Assembly (NCBI GenBank): GCA_018895675.1
Contig: JAHIOG010000571.1
Span: 1-8,060 of the forward strand
From: a bacterium
GTDB lineage: Bacteria; Fidelibacterota; UBA2242
Direction of reading: 5' to 3'
Length of the DNA: 8,060 nucleotides
Positions 1-6,066 of the stretch are shown here, piece by piece (the stretch's first letter is position 1; each line of letters begins with the position of its first letter). The position numbers and the translations under genes are program-made. The notes beneath the pieces are model-generated. The model was not told where the DNA came from and searched no databases. It saw nothing but the letters and a program-made list of their open reading frames with translations.

Positions 1-2
1 AA

Positions 3-293
3 CAGAATGTCAAGATAATATCTCTTTCACCGGACTTAAGTGATACTTATCCAGCCATTAAAAATCACCTTAAATTTACTGGCAAGCATATAGAACGCTA
101 TACAGTGCAAGTTCAGCTCCAGGGTGATTTCCTTTCTATAGGAACTTTTTTAACTGAACTTTTGACTCTTCCAATGACTATTAATATCGGTAAAATCCGT
201 ATAGAGTCAGAACTGTCTAAGGGAGAAGATTTATCCTGCGAATTAGTTGTGTATACATATATATTTTTTGATAAAGTGAAAACACAAACGTGA
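3..293 (+). CDS. pilO: PilO-like type IV pilus inner-membrane alignment protein, C-terminal part (5' truncated)
   Basis: The reading frame is open from the window edge (first full codon at 3) to TGA at 291-293, giving 96 visible residues. The visible part looks like the periplasmic ferredoxin-like C-terminal domain of PilO. It has a pattern of 'Y.VQVQLQGDF', then a helix (FLTELLTLP), a strand (INIGKIRIES), and a closing strand 'CELVVYTYIF', matching the usual PilO ending of the type 'l.l.tY.F'. In known systems PilO pairs with PilN in the inner membrane and contacts PilP, linking the PilM/PilN platform to the PilQ secretin. The N-terminal membrane helix and coiled coil lie outside the window. 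The stop overlaps the GTG start of the next gene by 4 nt (GTGA), which supports an operon. The assignment rests on this short pattern plus position directly before PilP- and PilQ-like genes. GspM-like proteins share the fold, so confidence is moderate. Confidence 0.75.
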   Translation, partial: QNVKIISLSPDLSDTYPAIKNHLKFTGKHIERYTVQVQLQGDFLSIGTFLTELLTLPMTINIGKIRIESELSKGEDLSCELVVYTYIFFDKVKTQT

Positions 294-781
294 AAAAGAT
301 TAATAAAAGACAATTTATTCTTCTTGCGATTTTTCTGATAGCAGTGATTTATCTAATGTATGATAGGGATGTGTTTTCGAGAAATAAATCTGCCCGGGAA
401 AAACAGGTTGATATTGATAATCCAACGGAAAACCAGGATGGATTAACCGACTTTAAAAAGTATGCAAATGTACCTACGATTAAAGAACTGGAATGGAATG
501 GTAAATGGGAAAGAGACCCTTTCTTTTATCCAGCAATCGACTCAACAGAAGCCGGGGAAGGATTAGTTGACCTAATATTTGGGGCGGTGGATGAGGTAAA
601 GCCTGATAGATTAAAGCTGACCGGTATTTCATGGCATGGTAATTCTGGTTATGCACTGATCAATGGTAGTATTGTAAGAGAAGGTGATAAAATAGGCGGA
701 CATGAAGTCAAGAAAATTACCCATAACTATGTTATTCTTACACAGGGTACACAAATAAAAAGGTTGGAAATAAATGAATAG
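290..781 (+). CDS. pilP: PilP-like (GspC-type HR domain) inner-membrane/periplasmic pilus protein
   Basis: This is a 163-residue protein starting at GTG 290, which overlaps the pilO stop in a GTGA junction. Residues 1-8 are basic and residues 9-23 form one hydrophobic membrane helix, so the protein is anchored with the rest in the periplasm. A polar linker follows to about residue 60, then a 'WERDPFFY' motif (73-80) typical of proteins feeding a PilP/GspC HR domain. A beta-rich domain (about 108-161) contains 'LTGISW', 'ALING' and 'REGDKIGG', the usual signature of this fold. In T4P systems this domain contacts the N-terminal part of the PilQ secretin and joins it to PilN/PilO. Classical PilP is a lipoprotein; here there is no cysteine anywhere, so anchoring must be by the N-terminal helix, as in GspC. 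Lying between pilO and pilQ makes the PilP role the best reading. The gene symbol is by position and fold rather than close identity. Confidence 0.75.
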   Translation: MKKINKRQFILLAIFLIAVIYLMYDRDVFSRNKSAREKQVDIDNPTENQDGLTDFKKYANVPTIKELEWNGKWERDPFFYPAIDSTEAGEGLVDLIFGAVDEVKPDRLKLTGISWHGNSGYALINGSIVREGDKIGGHEVKKITHNYVILTQGTQIKRLEINE

Positions 782-2504
782 TAATAAGAGAAAATATTTA
801 ATTTTTTTAGTAGCCTGCATTCTTTTTGCAGAAACTCATCTTTTCACCCAAAATTTGGAATTAATTTCCACTTTTGAAGGTAAAAAAGAGATGGGTGTAT
901 CAATTAAATTAAGTGAGATTCCTGAATTTGATGAAGAAGTTTCTCAATCTCCACCCAAATTGAAGTTGATATTTCTAAATACTGGATTTGCTCAGAAACA
1001 GTACTCCAAGCAAATAAGCATACCGCCTTTATATCGGGTTGATGCAGTGGAAAAACGAAACGGTAAACCAATAACAGAGGTTAACTTATACTTCACGAGT
1101 TTGCCTGCATATCATATTGAAACCGCTGGTGGAAATATAGTTCGCGTAGCATGGACTCCTAAGAAAGAGGAAATAAAGGAGAGGTATAAAAGTCGCCGAA
1201 TTTCTATGCTAGAAACTACGGTTTCACTACATTTCAAAGGAGCAGAATTAATCAATATTCTACGGTTGCTTTCTGTACAAAATAATTTGAATATAATTGC
1301 CGGAGAAGACGTGAAGGGTGAAGTAACTCTTTCTTTATCGGATGTTAATCTCGGTATGGCTTTAGATGCAATGTTAAAAGTGAATGGTTATGATTGGTTT
1401 ATCCAGGATAACATCATTGTCGTTAAACCTGAAGAGAAAGAAATGACAGGTGAATTAATTACCCGGGTTTACAAGTTGGAGTATGTTGATGCAGCTGCTG
1501 TTAGCTCTGCAATAAGTAATGTATTAACCTCCAAGGGTAAAGTTCAGATCTTTTCACCTGTAATGAAAATGGGAATGGGAGGAGGAGCAGCAGGAGTTAC
1601 ATCAGGTGGTGCACAACAAAGAGGGGTTCTCCCTGGTATTTCGGGAGGCACTGGATTGCCAGGAGCGAGTGGTGGAGCTCTCGGCTCAGCTGCTAGAGGT
1701 GGTATGCCATCACCAGATCACTTATTGGTTACAGATGCTCTTTCTAACTTTGAACGAATCGAAAAGGTTATTTACGAACTTGATAAGCAAATTCCGCAGA
1801 TCAATATTGCTGTAAAGTTTATTGAGACAAAACTAAGTAGGGATGAGCGACTGGGAATTAACTGGAGTTTACGTGCGTCACTGACGGGCCCTACAGTTTC
1901 AGAAGGTGAATCAGCATTACCAATCGGAGGGGGACTGAAACTTGGAGAAAATATACTTAGAATCGCAACCCTAACCCTACCTGTTTTCACCAGTATGATA
2001 GAAATACTTTCTACTGATACTGATACACGGTTGATTCAGGAGCCGCAAGTTACAACATTTGATAATACGATGGCTACTATAACAGTGGGAACTACTTATC
2101 CAGTTTTAGTTCCTCAGCCAGTAGGAGAACTTTTAGGTACTCGTCCTTATGAGTTCCAGGATGAGGAGATAATTATTTCTTTGAATGTACACCCGCGAAT
2201 TAACGAGGATAAGTTTATTTCTATGACCATTAACGCAATGGTTCAGGCGCTGGTTGGTTTTACAGGTCCAAATGCGGATAGACCGATCATCTCAGATAGA
2301 TCTACCAGCACCCAAGTAATGGTGGCTAATGCTGAGACAATCCTTATCGGAGGACTTATTTTTGATCAAGTAATTGAGACCGAGACGTCACCGCCATTAC
2401 TTGGGAAGATACCTCTTTTAGGGAAATTGTTCACGCATAAGACTACTACTTTGGAACAACGCGAATTGTTAATCTTCATTACTCCTAATATTGTGAAAAT
2501 GTAA
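774..2504 (+). CDS. pilQ: Type IV pilus outer-membrane secretin PilQ
   Basis: This 576-residue protein starts at ATG 774, overlapping the previous gene by 8 nt, with a GGA element at 766-768. A basic start plus hydrophobic stretch (about 8-19) is a Sec signal peptide. Next come an AMIN-like beta domain (about 28-127), an STN domain (about 150-218, with 'LHFKGAEL' and 'GEVTLSLSDV'), one secretin N-domain (about 229-340, starting 'RVYKLEYVDA'), and the C-terminal secretin barrel (about 341-576). The barrel has 'LIQEPQVTTFDN' and the closing motif 'LLGKIPLLGKLF' (542-553) followed by 'ELLIFITPNIV'. AMIN plus STN before the secretin core is the PilQ order. Secretins form a large ring in the outer membrane through which the pilus is extruded and retracted. 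The secretin N-domain is split by a glycine-rich, low-complexity insert at about 266-310. Length is short compared with proteobacterial PilQ (about 700 residues), with room for only one AMIN domain. GspD is less likely given the neighbours. Confidence 0.93.
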   Translation: MNSNKRKYLIFLVACILFAETHLFTQNLELISTFEGKKEMGVSIKLSEIPEFDEEVSQSPPKLKLIFLNTGFAQKQYSKQISIPPLYRVDAVEKRNGKPITEVNLYFTSLPAYHIETAGGNIVRVAWTPKKEEIKERYKSRRISMLETTVSLHFKGAELINILRLLSVQNNLNIIAGEDVKGEVTLSLSDVNLGMALDAMLKVNGYDWFIQDNIIVVKPEEKEMTGELITRVYKLEYVDAAAVSSAISNVLTSKGKVQIFSPVMKMGMGGGAAGVTSGGAQQRGVLPGISGGTGLPGASGGALGSAARGGMPSPDHLLVTDALSNFERIEKVIYELDKQIPQINIAVKFIETKLSRDERLGINWSLRASLTGPTVSEGESALPIGGGLKLGENILRIATLTLPVFTSMIEILSTDTDTRLIQEPQVTTFDNTMATITVGTTYPVLVPQPVGELLGTRPYEFQDEEIIISLNVHPRINEDKFISMTINAMVQALVGFTGPNADRPIISDRSTSTQVMVANAETILIGGLIFDQVIETETSPPLLGKIPLLGKLFTHKTTTLEQRELLIFITPNIVKM

Positions 2505-2517
2505 AGGGAAATAGGCA

Positions 2518-3576
2518 GTGGAAATTTGTGAGCTATTGAACTTCGTTCGCGAAATGGGTGCATCGGATCTCCATTTAAGTCCCTATTCCAGACCGATTGT
2601 TCGTATTGATGGGAGGATTCAACGCTCTAATTTAAGTCCATTGGCTCCGGAGGATGTTCATCTACTCGTGTATGGGATAATGACTGACGCTCAGAGAAAA
2701 CTGTATGAAGAAGAATTGGAAATTGATTTTTCTTGCGAATTTAGAGGTATAGGAAGATTTCGGGTAAACGTGTTTAAAGGTTATAAAGGAGATACCGCTG
2801 TTCTAAGGGCAATATCGGACAAAATATATTCATTTGAGGATTTGGGTTTACCCGATGTGCTAAAAGTCCTGGTGTTGAAGGGAAAAGGATTGATCCTTGT
2901 GACAGGTCCTACCGGAAGTGGAAAATCAACAACCCTGAATACCTTAATTGATCACATTAATACGCATCAGCATAAACATATTATCACAATTGAGGATCCC
3001 GTTGAGTTTGAGTATAAAAGTAAAAAATCTCTAATAAATCACCGGGAAGTGGGTTCAAATACCCATTCATTCGCAAAAGCTCTTCGTAGTGCCTTAAGGG
3101 AAGACCCTGATGTGATTGTTGTAGGTGAAATGCGGGATTTAGAAACTACATCGCTGGCAATTACTGCCGCTGAGACCGGTCACCTGGTATTTGGTACTCT
3201 CCACACTATCAATTCCACGAAGACTCTGGATCGCATCATTGACCAATTTCCTGCAGATCAACAAGGACAAATTCGGATCATGGTCAGTGAATCCATATTA
3301 GGGATTATTTCCCAGGTATTACTAAGAAAAGAGGGAGAGGGTCGAGTGGCTGCCTTTGAAGTATTAATTGGTACTCCGGCTGTAGCTAATTTAATTCGGG
3401 AAAATAAATCTTTTCAACTCCAGTCTGTCATCCAGACTAGCGGGAAACGGGGAATGATTACAATGGAGCAATCTTTACTTAAACTTATAAAAAATGGAAT
3501 AATCAATAAACAGGAAGCTCTGGGAAATGTTGCGGATCCTGAAGAATTTGAGAAAATAATAAGTAGATCTGTATAA
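2518..3576 (+). CDS. pilT: Type IV pilus retraction ATPase PilT
   Basis: This 352-residue protein begins at GTG 2518, 13 nt after pilQ, with AGGGA at 2505-2509 as ribosome binding site. It is a cytoplasmic hexameric secretion ATPase that powers pilus depolymerisation. An N-terminal PAS-like domain (about 1-100) contains 'GASDLHL' and 'GRFRVNVF'. The RecA-like core has Walker A GPTGSGKST (130-138, K136), Asp box 'IEDPVEF' (158-164, E163), Walker B 'DPDVIVVGEMRD' (196-207, E204) and His box 'TGHLVFGTLHT' (220-230, H222). All nucleotide-handling motifs are intact and length matches the family (about 345-350). The C-terminal motif usually written AIRNLIRE reads AVANLIRE here (288-295), so its first arginine is an alanine. 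The lack of an MshEN domain and of CxxC pairs separates it from PilB. It is followed after 4 nt by a paralogue of the PilU type. Confidence 0.93.
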   Translation: MEICELLNFVREMGASDLHLSPYSRPIVRIDGRIQRSNLSPLAPEDVHLLVYGIMTDAQRKLYEEELEIDFSCEFRGIGRFRVNVFKGYKGDTAVLRAISDKIYSFEDLGLPDVLKVLVLKGKGLILVTGPTGSGKSTTLNTLIDHINTHQHKHIITIEDPVEFEYKSKKSLINHREVGSNTHSFAKALRSALREDPDVIVVGEMRDLETTSLAITAAETGHLVFGTLHTINSTKTLDRIIDQFPADQQGQIRIMVSESILGIISQVLLRKEGEGRVAAFEVLIGTPAVANLIRENKSFQLQSVIQTSGKRGMITMEQSLLKLIKNGIINKQEALGNVADPEEFEKIISRSV

Positions 3577-3580
3577 CAAT

Positions 3581-4687
3581 ATGTATAAGATAAAAGACTT
3601 ACTGAACGTAATGATCGAAGCAGATGCTTCGGATTTGTACCTTACATTGGGGGCATGCCCAATGTTAAAGATAAAAAACGAAACTTTTCCTATTGAGAAA
3701 GAAAAGATCACACCAGAAATTTTACAGAGTCTTAAAGAAAATATGCTAACCGAAGAACAAAAAGCAATTTTTAATAAAGAATATGAGTTAGATTATACTT
3801 ACAGTCTATCAGGAATTGGAAGGTTCAGGATCAATTTTTTTCGTCAGCGCAATTCAGACTCGTTAGTCATTCGGAGGATTATTTTGAAAATTAAGAGCTT
3901 AGAGGAGCTGGACTTACCTCCAATGCTGGGTGATTTGGTACTTAAAGATAGAGGCTTAATTCTTGTCGTAGGTGCCACAGGTTCAGGAAAATCTACTACC
4001 CTGGCTGCAATGGTTGACCATCGAAATACTCATCGTTCCGGACATATCCTAACTTTAGAAGATCCAGTTGAGTTTCTTCACACCCATAAGAAAAGTATTG
4101 TTAATCAAAGAGAGATTGGCCAGGATTCCAATTCTTATCAACGTGCGTTGAAAAGCGCATTGAGGGAAGCGCCATCTATGTTGTTAATTGGTGAGATTCG
4201 AGACAAACCAACTATGACATCAGCTTTGAATTTTGCGGAAACTGGACATCTTGTACTCAGCACGCTTCATGCTACAAATGCTCCCCAGACAATAGAACGA
4301 ATATTAAGTTTTTATGAGCCTTCACAATATGATATGGTAAAGTTGCAGATTAGTCAGAATTTAGAATCAATTATTGCTCAGCGGCTGGTTATGACGTTAG
4401 ACGGCGGTCGCATCGCTGTAATGGAAATTTTACTTTCCACGGCACGAGTTCGTGATCTGATTTATAAAGGCGATATTGAATTGTTACATAATACAATCGA
4501 GTCTTCGTCCGTAGAAGGGATGCAGTTATTTGATCAGTCTTTATATCAGCTCTTTATGGACAAAAAGATATCTGAAGAAACAGCGATTTTTTATGCAGAT
4601 CGCCCTTCTGACCTTAAGCTGCGGGTGCGGTTGCAAACAAAACAAATGTTTACCCAAGAAATCGAATTGTTAGGTGAAAGTGAATAG
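3581..4687 (+). CDS. pilU: PilU-type accessory retraction ATPase (PilT paralogue)
   Basis: This 368-residue protein starts at ATG 3581, only 4 nt after the pilT stop. No good Shine-Dalgarno is visible, so translation probably depends on ribosomes finishing pilT. It has a PilT-like N-domain ('ADASDLYLTLGA', 14-25), Walker A GATGSGKST (131-139, K137), Asp box 'LEDPVEF' (159-165), Walker B ending 'LLIGEIRD' (201-208, E205) and His box 'TGHLVLSTLH' (221-230). Features favouring PilU over PilT are 'ASDLYLT', 'REAPSM' in place of 'REDPDV' before the Walker B strand, 'RVRDLIYKGD' instead of the AIRNLIRE motif, and the C-terminal extension 'RPSDLKLRVRL' (341-351), typical of PilU. In species where it has been studied, PilU needs PilT and assists retraction under load. 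The Walker B aspartate equivalent is serine 199, while the catalytic glutamate is kept, so ATP hydrolysis is plausible but not certain. Confidence 0.88.
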   Translation: MYKIKDLLNVMIEADASDLYLTLGACPMLKIKNETFPIEKEKITPEILQSLKENMLTEEQKAIFNKEYELDYTYSLSGIGRFRINFFRQRNSDSLVIRRIILKIKSLEELDLPPMLGDLVLKDRGLILVVGATGSGKSTTLAAMVDHRNTHRSGHILTLEDPVEFLHTHKKSIVNQREIGQDSNSYQRALKSALREAPSMLLIGEIRDKPTMTSALNFAETGHLVLSTLHATNAPQTIERILSFYEPSQYDMVKLQISQNLESIIAQRLVMTLDGGRIAVMEILLSTARVRDLIYKGDIELLHNTIESSSVEGMQLFDQSLYQLFMDKKISEETAIFYADRPSDLKLRVRLQTKQMFTQEIELLGESE

Positions 4688-4699
4688 AAAGAAAAAATA

Positions 4700-5068
4700 A
4701 TGTCGCCGAAGAAAATACTTATAGTAGACGACGAAGAATTTTTCATTGAACCGATTAAAATCCTTTTGGAAAGAAGTGGATATGAGGTTATCAAAGCCAA
4801 TGATGGAATGTCAGGACTGGAAGCTGCTCGAACACAAAATCCGGATCTAATTCTACTGGATTTAATGTTGCCAGGGATCAATGGGTATCAAGTATGCAGG
4901 TTGTTGAAATACGATGAAAAGTACAAGCATATACCTACAATGATTGTTTCTGCAAAAGATACTGAAAAGGATAAGCAACTTGGAAAGGCGTGTGGAGCGG
5001 ATCTGTATCTGACAAAACCTCTTAATTACGTGGATTTAGTGAAACAGATTGGGGAAATACTCGAATAG
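4700..5068 (+). CDS. Stand-alone response regulator receiver (CheY/PilG/PilH-like)
   Basis: This 122-residue protein is almost exactly one receiver domain with no output domain. It starts at ATG 4700, 12 nt after pilU. The acidic pocket residues D10 and D11 follow 'KKILIV', the phospho-acceptor is D54 in 'LLDLMLPG' (52-59), the conserved Ser/Thr is S84 in 'IVSAKD', and the conserved lysine is K106 in 'LTKPL'. All catalytic residues are present, so it should be phosphorylated by a histidine kinase or CheA-like partner encoded elsewhere. Placement between pilU and pilD suggests that it controls pilus dynamics, as PilG and PilH do in the Pseudomonas Chp system, but this is inferred from position only. 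The sequence cannot separate CheY-, PilG- and PilH-like roles, or a role in polar localisation, so no gene symbol is given. No kinase is encoded in the window. Confidence 0.9.
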   Translation: MSPKKILIVDDEEFFIEPIKILLERSGYEVIKANDGMSGLEAARTQNPDLILLDLMLPGINGYQVCRLLKYDEKYKHIPTMIVSAKDTEKDKQLGKACGADLYLTKPLNYVDLVKQIGEILE

Positions 5069-5193
5069 AAAGAATTTAGAGACGGGATATGGACCAATTC
5101 GCCAGACATATGATAAAAATAGCGGTTATTAAAAACTAAGGGTGTTGAAAGTCCGGAATTAAAAAGAGAACGAGGAGATATGAAAGCAAATAA
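5069..5193. other. Intergenic segment upstream of the repeat; no clear regulatory element
   Basis: This is the first part of the 212-bp gap between the response regulator and pilD. I see no inverted repeat followed by a T-run that would be an intrinsic terminator, and no paired -35/-10 elements at proper spacing. TATGAT at 5109-5114 resembles a -10 box, but nothing like TTGACA lies 16-18 bp upstream. The 3' end (5162-5179) is purine-rich and includes the GAGGAGAT element in front of the small ORF. Transcription may simply run through from pilU and the receiver gene into pilD. Confidence 0.4.
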
Positions 5194-5281
5194 TCCAACA
5201 CTCCAATATTCCAACATTCCAATATTACATCACTCCACTACTCCACTACTCAGTGGGTTTGTCAAGTGTCAGGATACTTAA
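5180..5281 (+). CDS. Possible 33-residue leader ORF made largely from an 8-bp repeat; may be spurious
   Basis: An ATG at 5180 follows GAGGAGAT (5172-5179), a strong Shine-Dalgarno match though very close to the start. The frame runs 33 codons to TAA at 5279-5281. The last A of the stop is the first base of the preferred pilD start (TAATG). Residues 6-24 read 'TLQYSNIPILHHSTTPLLS', which is simply the translation of the 8-bp tandem repeat and resembles repeat-derived hypothetical proteins seen in many bacterial annotations. The frame is open further upstream to 5123 without a good start. There is no domain or membrane segment. If translated, the likely effect is coupling to pilD rather than a functional peptide. 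Treat it as a candidate only. Confidence 0.2.
   Translation: MKANNPTLQYSNIPILHHSTTPLLSGFVKCQDT
5194..5257. repeat. Degenerate 8-bp tandem repeat (TCCAAYAY / TCCACTAC units)
   Basis: From 5194 the sequence divides into eight consecutive octamers: TCCAACAC, TCCAATAT, TCCAACAT, TCCAATAT, TACATCAC, TCCACTAC, TCCACTAC, TCAGTGGG. Seven start with TCCA or a one- or two-base variant of it; the eighth has drifted. The strand is rich in C, T and A and poor in G, quite unlike the flanking DNA. The last units also allow a small hairpin: CCACT (5243-5247), loop ACTC, AGTGG (5252-5256). The array fills the only sizeable gap in the gene block, between the response regulator and pilD. Similar repeats occur between genes in various environmental bacteria (recalled, not searched). 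Its function is unknown. Confidence 0.8.
5271..5274 (+). promoter_or_regulatory. Ribosome binding site that favours ATG 5281 as the pilD start
   Basis: AGGA at 5271-5274 lies 6 nt before ATG 5281, an ideal distance. The longer alternative, GTG at 5266, would place this element inside the coding sequence and has no comparable element upstream. The start at 5281 also places the hydrophobic first helix right at the N-terminus, as expected for prepilin peptidases. Confidence 0.6.
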
Positions 5282-6054
5282 TGGCTACAGAAATGATTAC
5301 AGTGTTTATAGTTGTCTTTGGTTTAATGGTTGGCAGTTTTTTAAATGTGTGCATCTACCGAATTCCTAAAAAGGAGTCAATTGTTTTTCCTCGATCTCAT
5401 TGTCTACATTGTAACCATCAATTGAGAGCATGGGAAAATATTCCGGTGATTAGTTTTTTGATGCTTAAAGGACGGTGCTCTTCATGTAAAAATAAAATTT
5501 CTTTCCGTTATCCGGTTGTCGAATTACTTACTGCGGTTCTTTTCCTTTTAACTTATTTCAGATTTGGTTTGACTATAGATTTTCTAGTGTACATTTACCT
5601 TTTATGCTTATTGGTTATTATCACTTTTATTGATATTGATACAATGGAAATTCTGAACGGTCTATTGATACTTTGTTTAATTGTTGGAGTTTACCCAGTT
5701 TTGGAAGGTGGGATAAACAGTATCTATCAATCCTTGATTGGTGCTTTAAGTTTAGGTTTGGGTTTCTTACTGATTAGAATGTTTGGTCAATTTCTGTTTA
5801 AAAAAGAAAGTATGGGGTTTGGAGATATAAAATATGCCGCATTCATTGGGCTGCTGTTAGGATGGAAAATGGCACTTGTTGCATCAGCGATAGCTTTTAT
5901 ATCAGCTTCCGTTTTATTTTTGATACTATTACCTTTTGGTAAGATAGCAATTGGACAACGCATTCCATTTGGACCTTTTTTAAGTCTCGGTGCTTTATTG
6001 GGATTGCTTTGGGGAACCCATATCCTCGAATGGTATTTAAACTTAGTATTTTAG
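5281..6054 (+). CDS. pilD: Prepilin peptidase / N-methyltransferase PilD
   Basis: From ATG 5281 the protein has 257 residues, close to the family norm; GTG 5266 would add five residues but lacks a good ribosome binding site. PilD is an inner-membrane aspartic protease that cuts the leader from prepilins and N-methylates the new first residue. Helix 1 (about 5-25) contains 'GSFLNVCIYRIP'. The cytoplasmic zinc-type domain has two CxxC pairs (C41/C44 and C66/C69), the mark of bifunctional enzymes, with 'AWENIPVISFL' and 'RYPVVELLTA' nearby. Catalytic aspartates are expected at D118 in 'FIDIDTM' (116-122) and D182 in 'GFGDIK' (179-184). Seven or eight hydrophobic segments fill the rest, including 'RIPFGPFLSLGALLG' near the end. 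The usual 'LPD' after the first aspartate motif reads 'ILN', a tolerated variant. It probably processes pilins encoded outside the window. The stop overlaps the ribosome binding site of the next gene. Confidence 0.95.
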   Translation: MATEMITVFIVVFGLMVGSFLNVCIYRIPKKESIVFPRSHCLHCNHQLRAWENIPVISFLMLKGRCSSCKNKISFRYPVVELLTAVLFLLTYFRFGLTIDFLVYIYLLCLLVIITFIDIDTMEILNGLLILCLIVGVYPVLEGGINSIYQSLIGALSLGLGFLLIRMFGQFLFKKESMGFGDIKYAAFIGLLLGWKMALVASAIAFISASVLFLILLPFGKIAIGQRIPFGPFLSLGALLGLLWGTHILEWYLNLVF

Positions 6055-6057
6055 GAG
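6053..6057 (+). promoter_or_regulatory. Ribosome binding site for the TTG start of pilB
   Basis: AGGAG at 6053-6057 overlaps the pilD stop codon (TAG 6052-6054) and ends 9 nt before TTG 6067. It supports the rare TTG as the true start: no ATG or GTG lies in frame nearby, and the residues that follow already belong to the N-terminal domain. Overlap with the stop suggests that translation of pilD and pilB is coupled. Confidence 0.65.
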
Positions 6058-6066
6058 AAACTAACA

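Noticed and set aside
774..860. Lipobox-like LVAC at residues 12-15 of PilQ, suggesting a lipoprotein secretin
   Set aside because: The cysteine lies too close to the N-terminus, with basic residues K5, R6 and K7 where a hydrophobic core is required. A standard Sec signal peptide fits better.
5086..5114. Promoter with -10 box TATGAT at 5109-5114
   Set aside because: No -35-like hexamer is found at 16-18 bp spacing. In AT-rich DNA a single -10-like hexamer is expected by chance.
5026..5217. Minus-strand open frame beginning 'MLEYWSVGL' across the end of the receiver gene and the repeat
   Set aside because: Its first residues are the reverse-strand translation of the 8-bp repeat, a well-known type of spurious protein. 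The rest overlaps the receiver gene antisense and shows no domain.
5243..5263. Hairpin CCACT-ACTC-AGTGG followed by GTTTGTC as an intrinsic terminator before pilD
   Set aside because: The stem has only 5 bp, it is followed by just three Ts, and it lies within 25 nt of the pilD start. It is better explained by the repeat units.
5266..5280. GTG 5266 as the start of pilD
   Set aside because: It is possible, but there is no clear ribosome binding site, while AGGA sits 6 nt before ATG 5281. The five extra residues add nothing recognisable.
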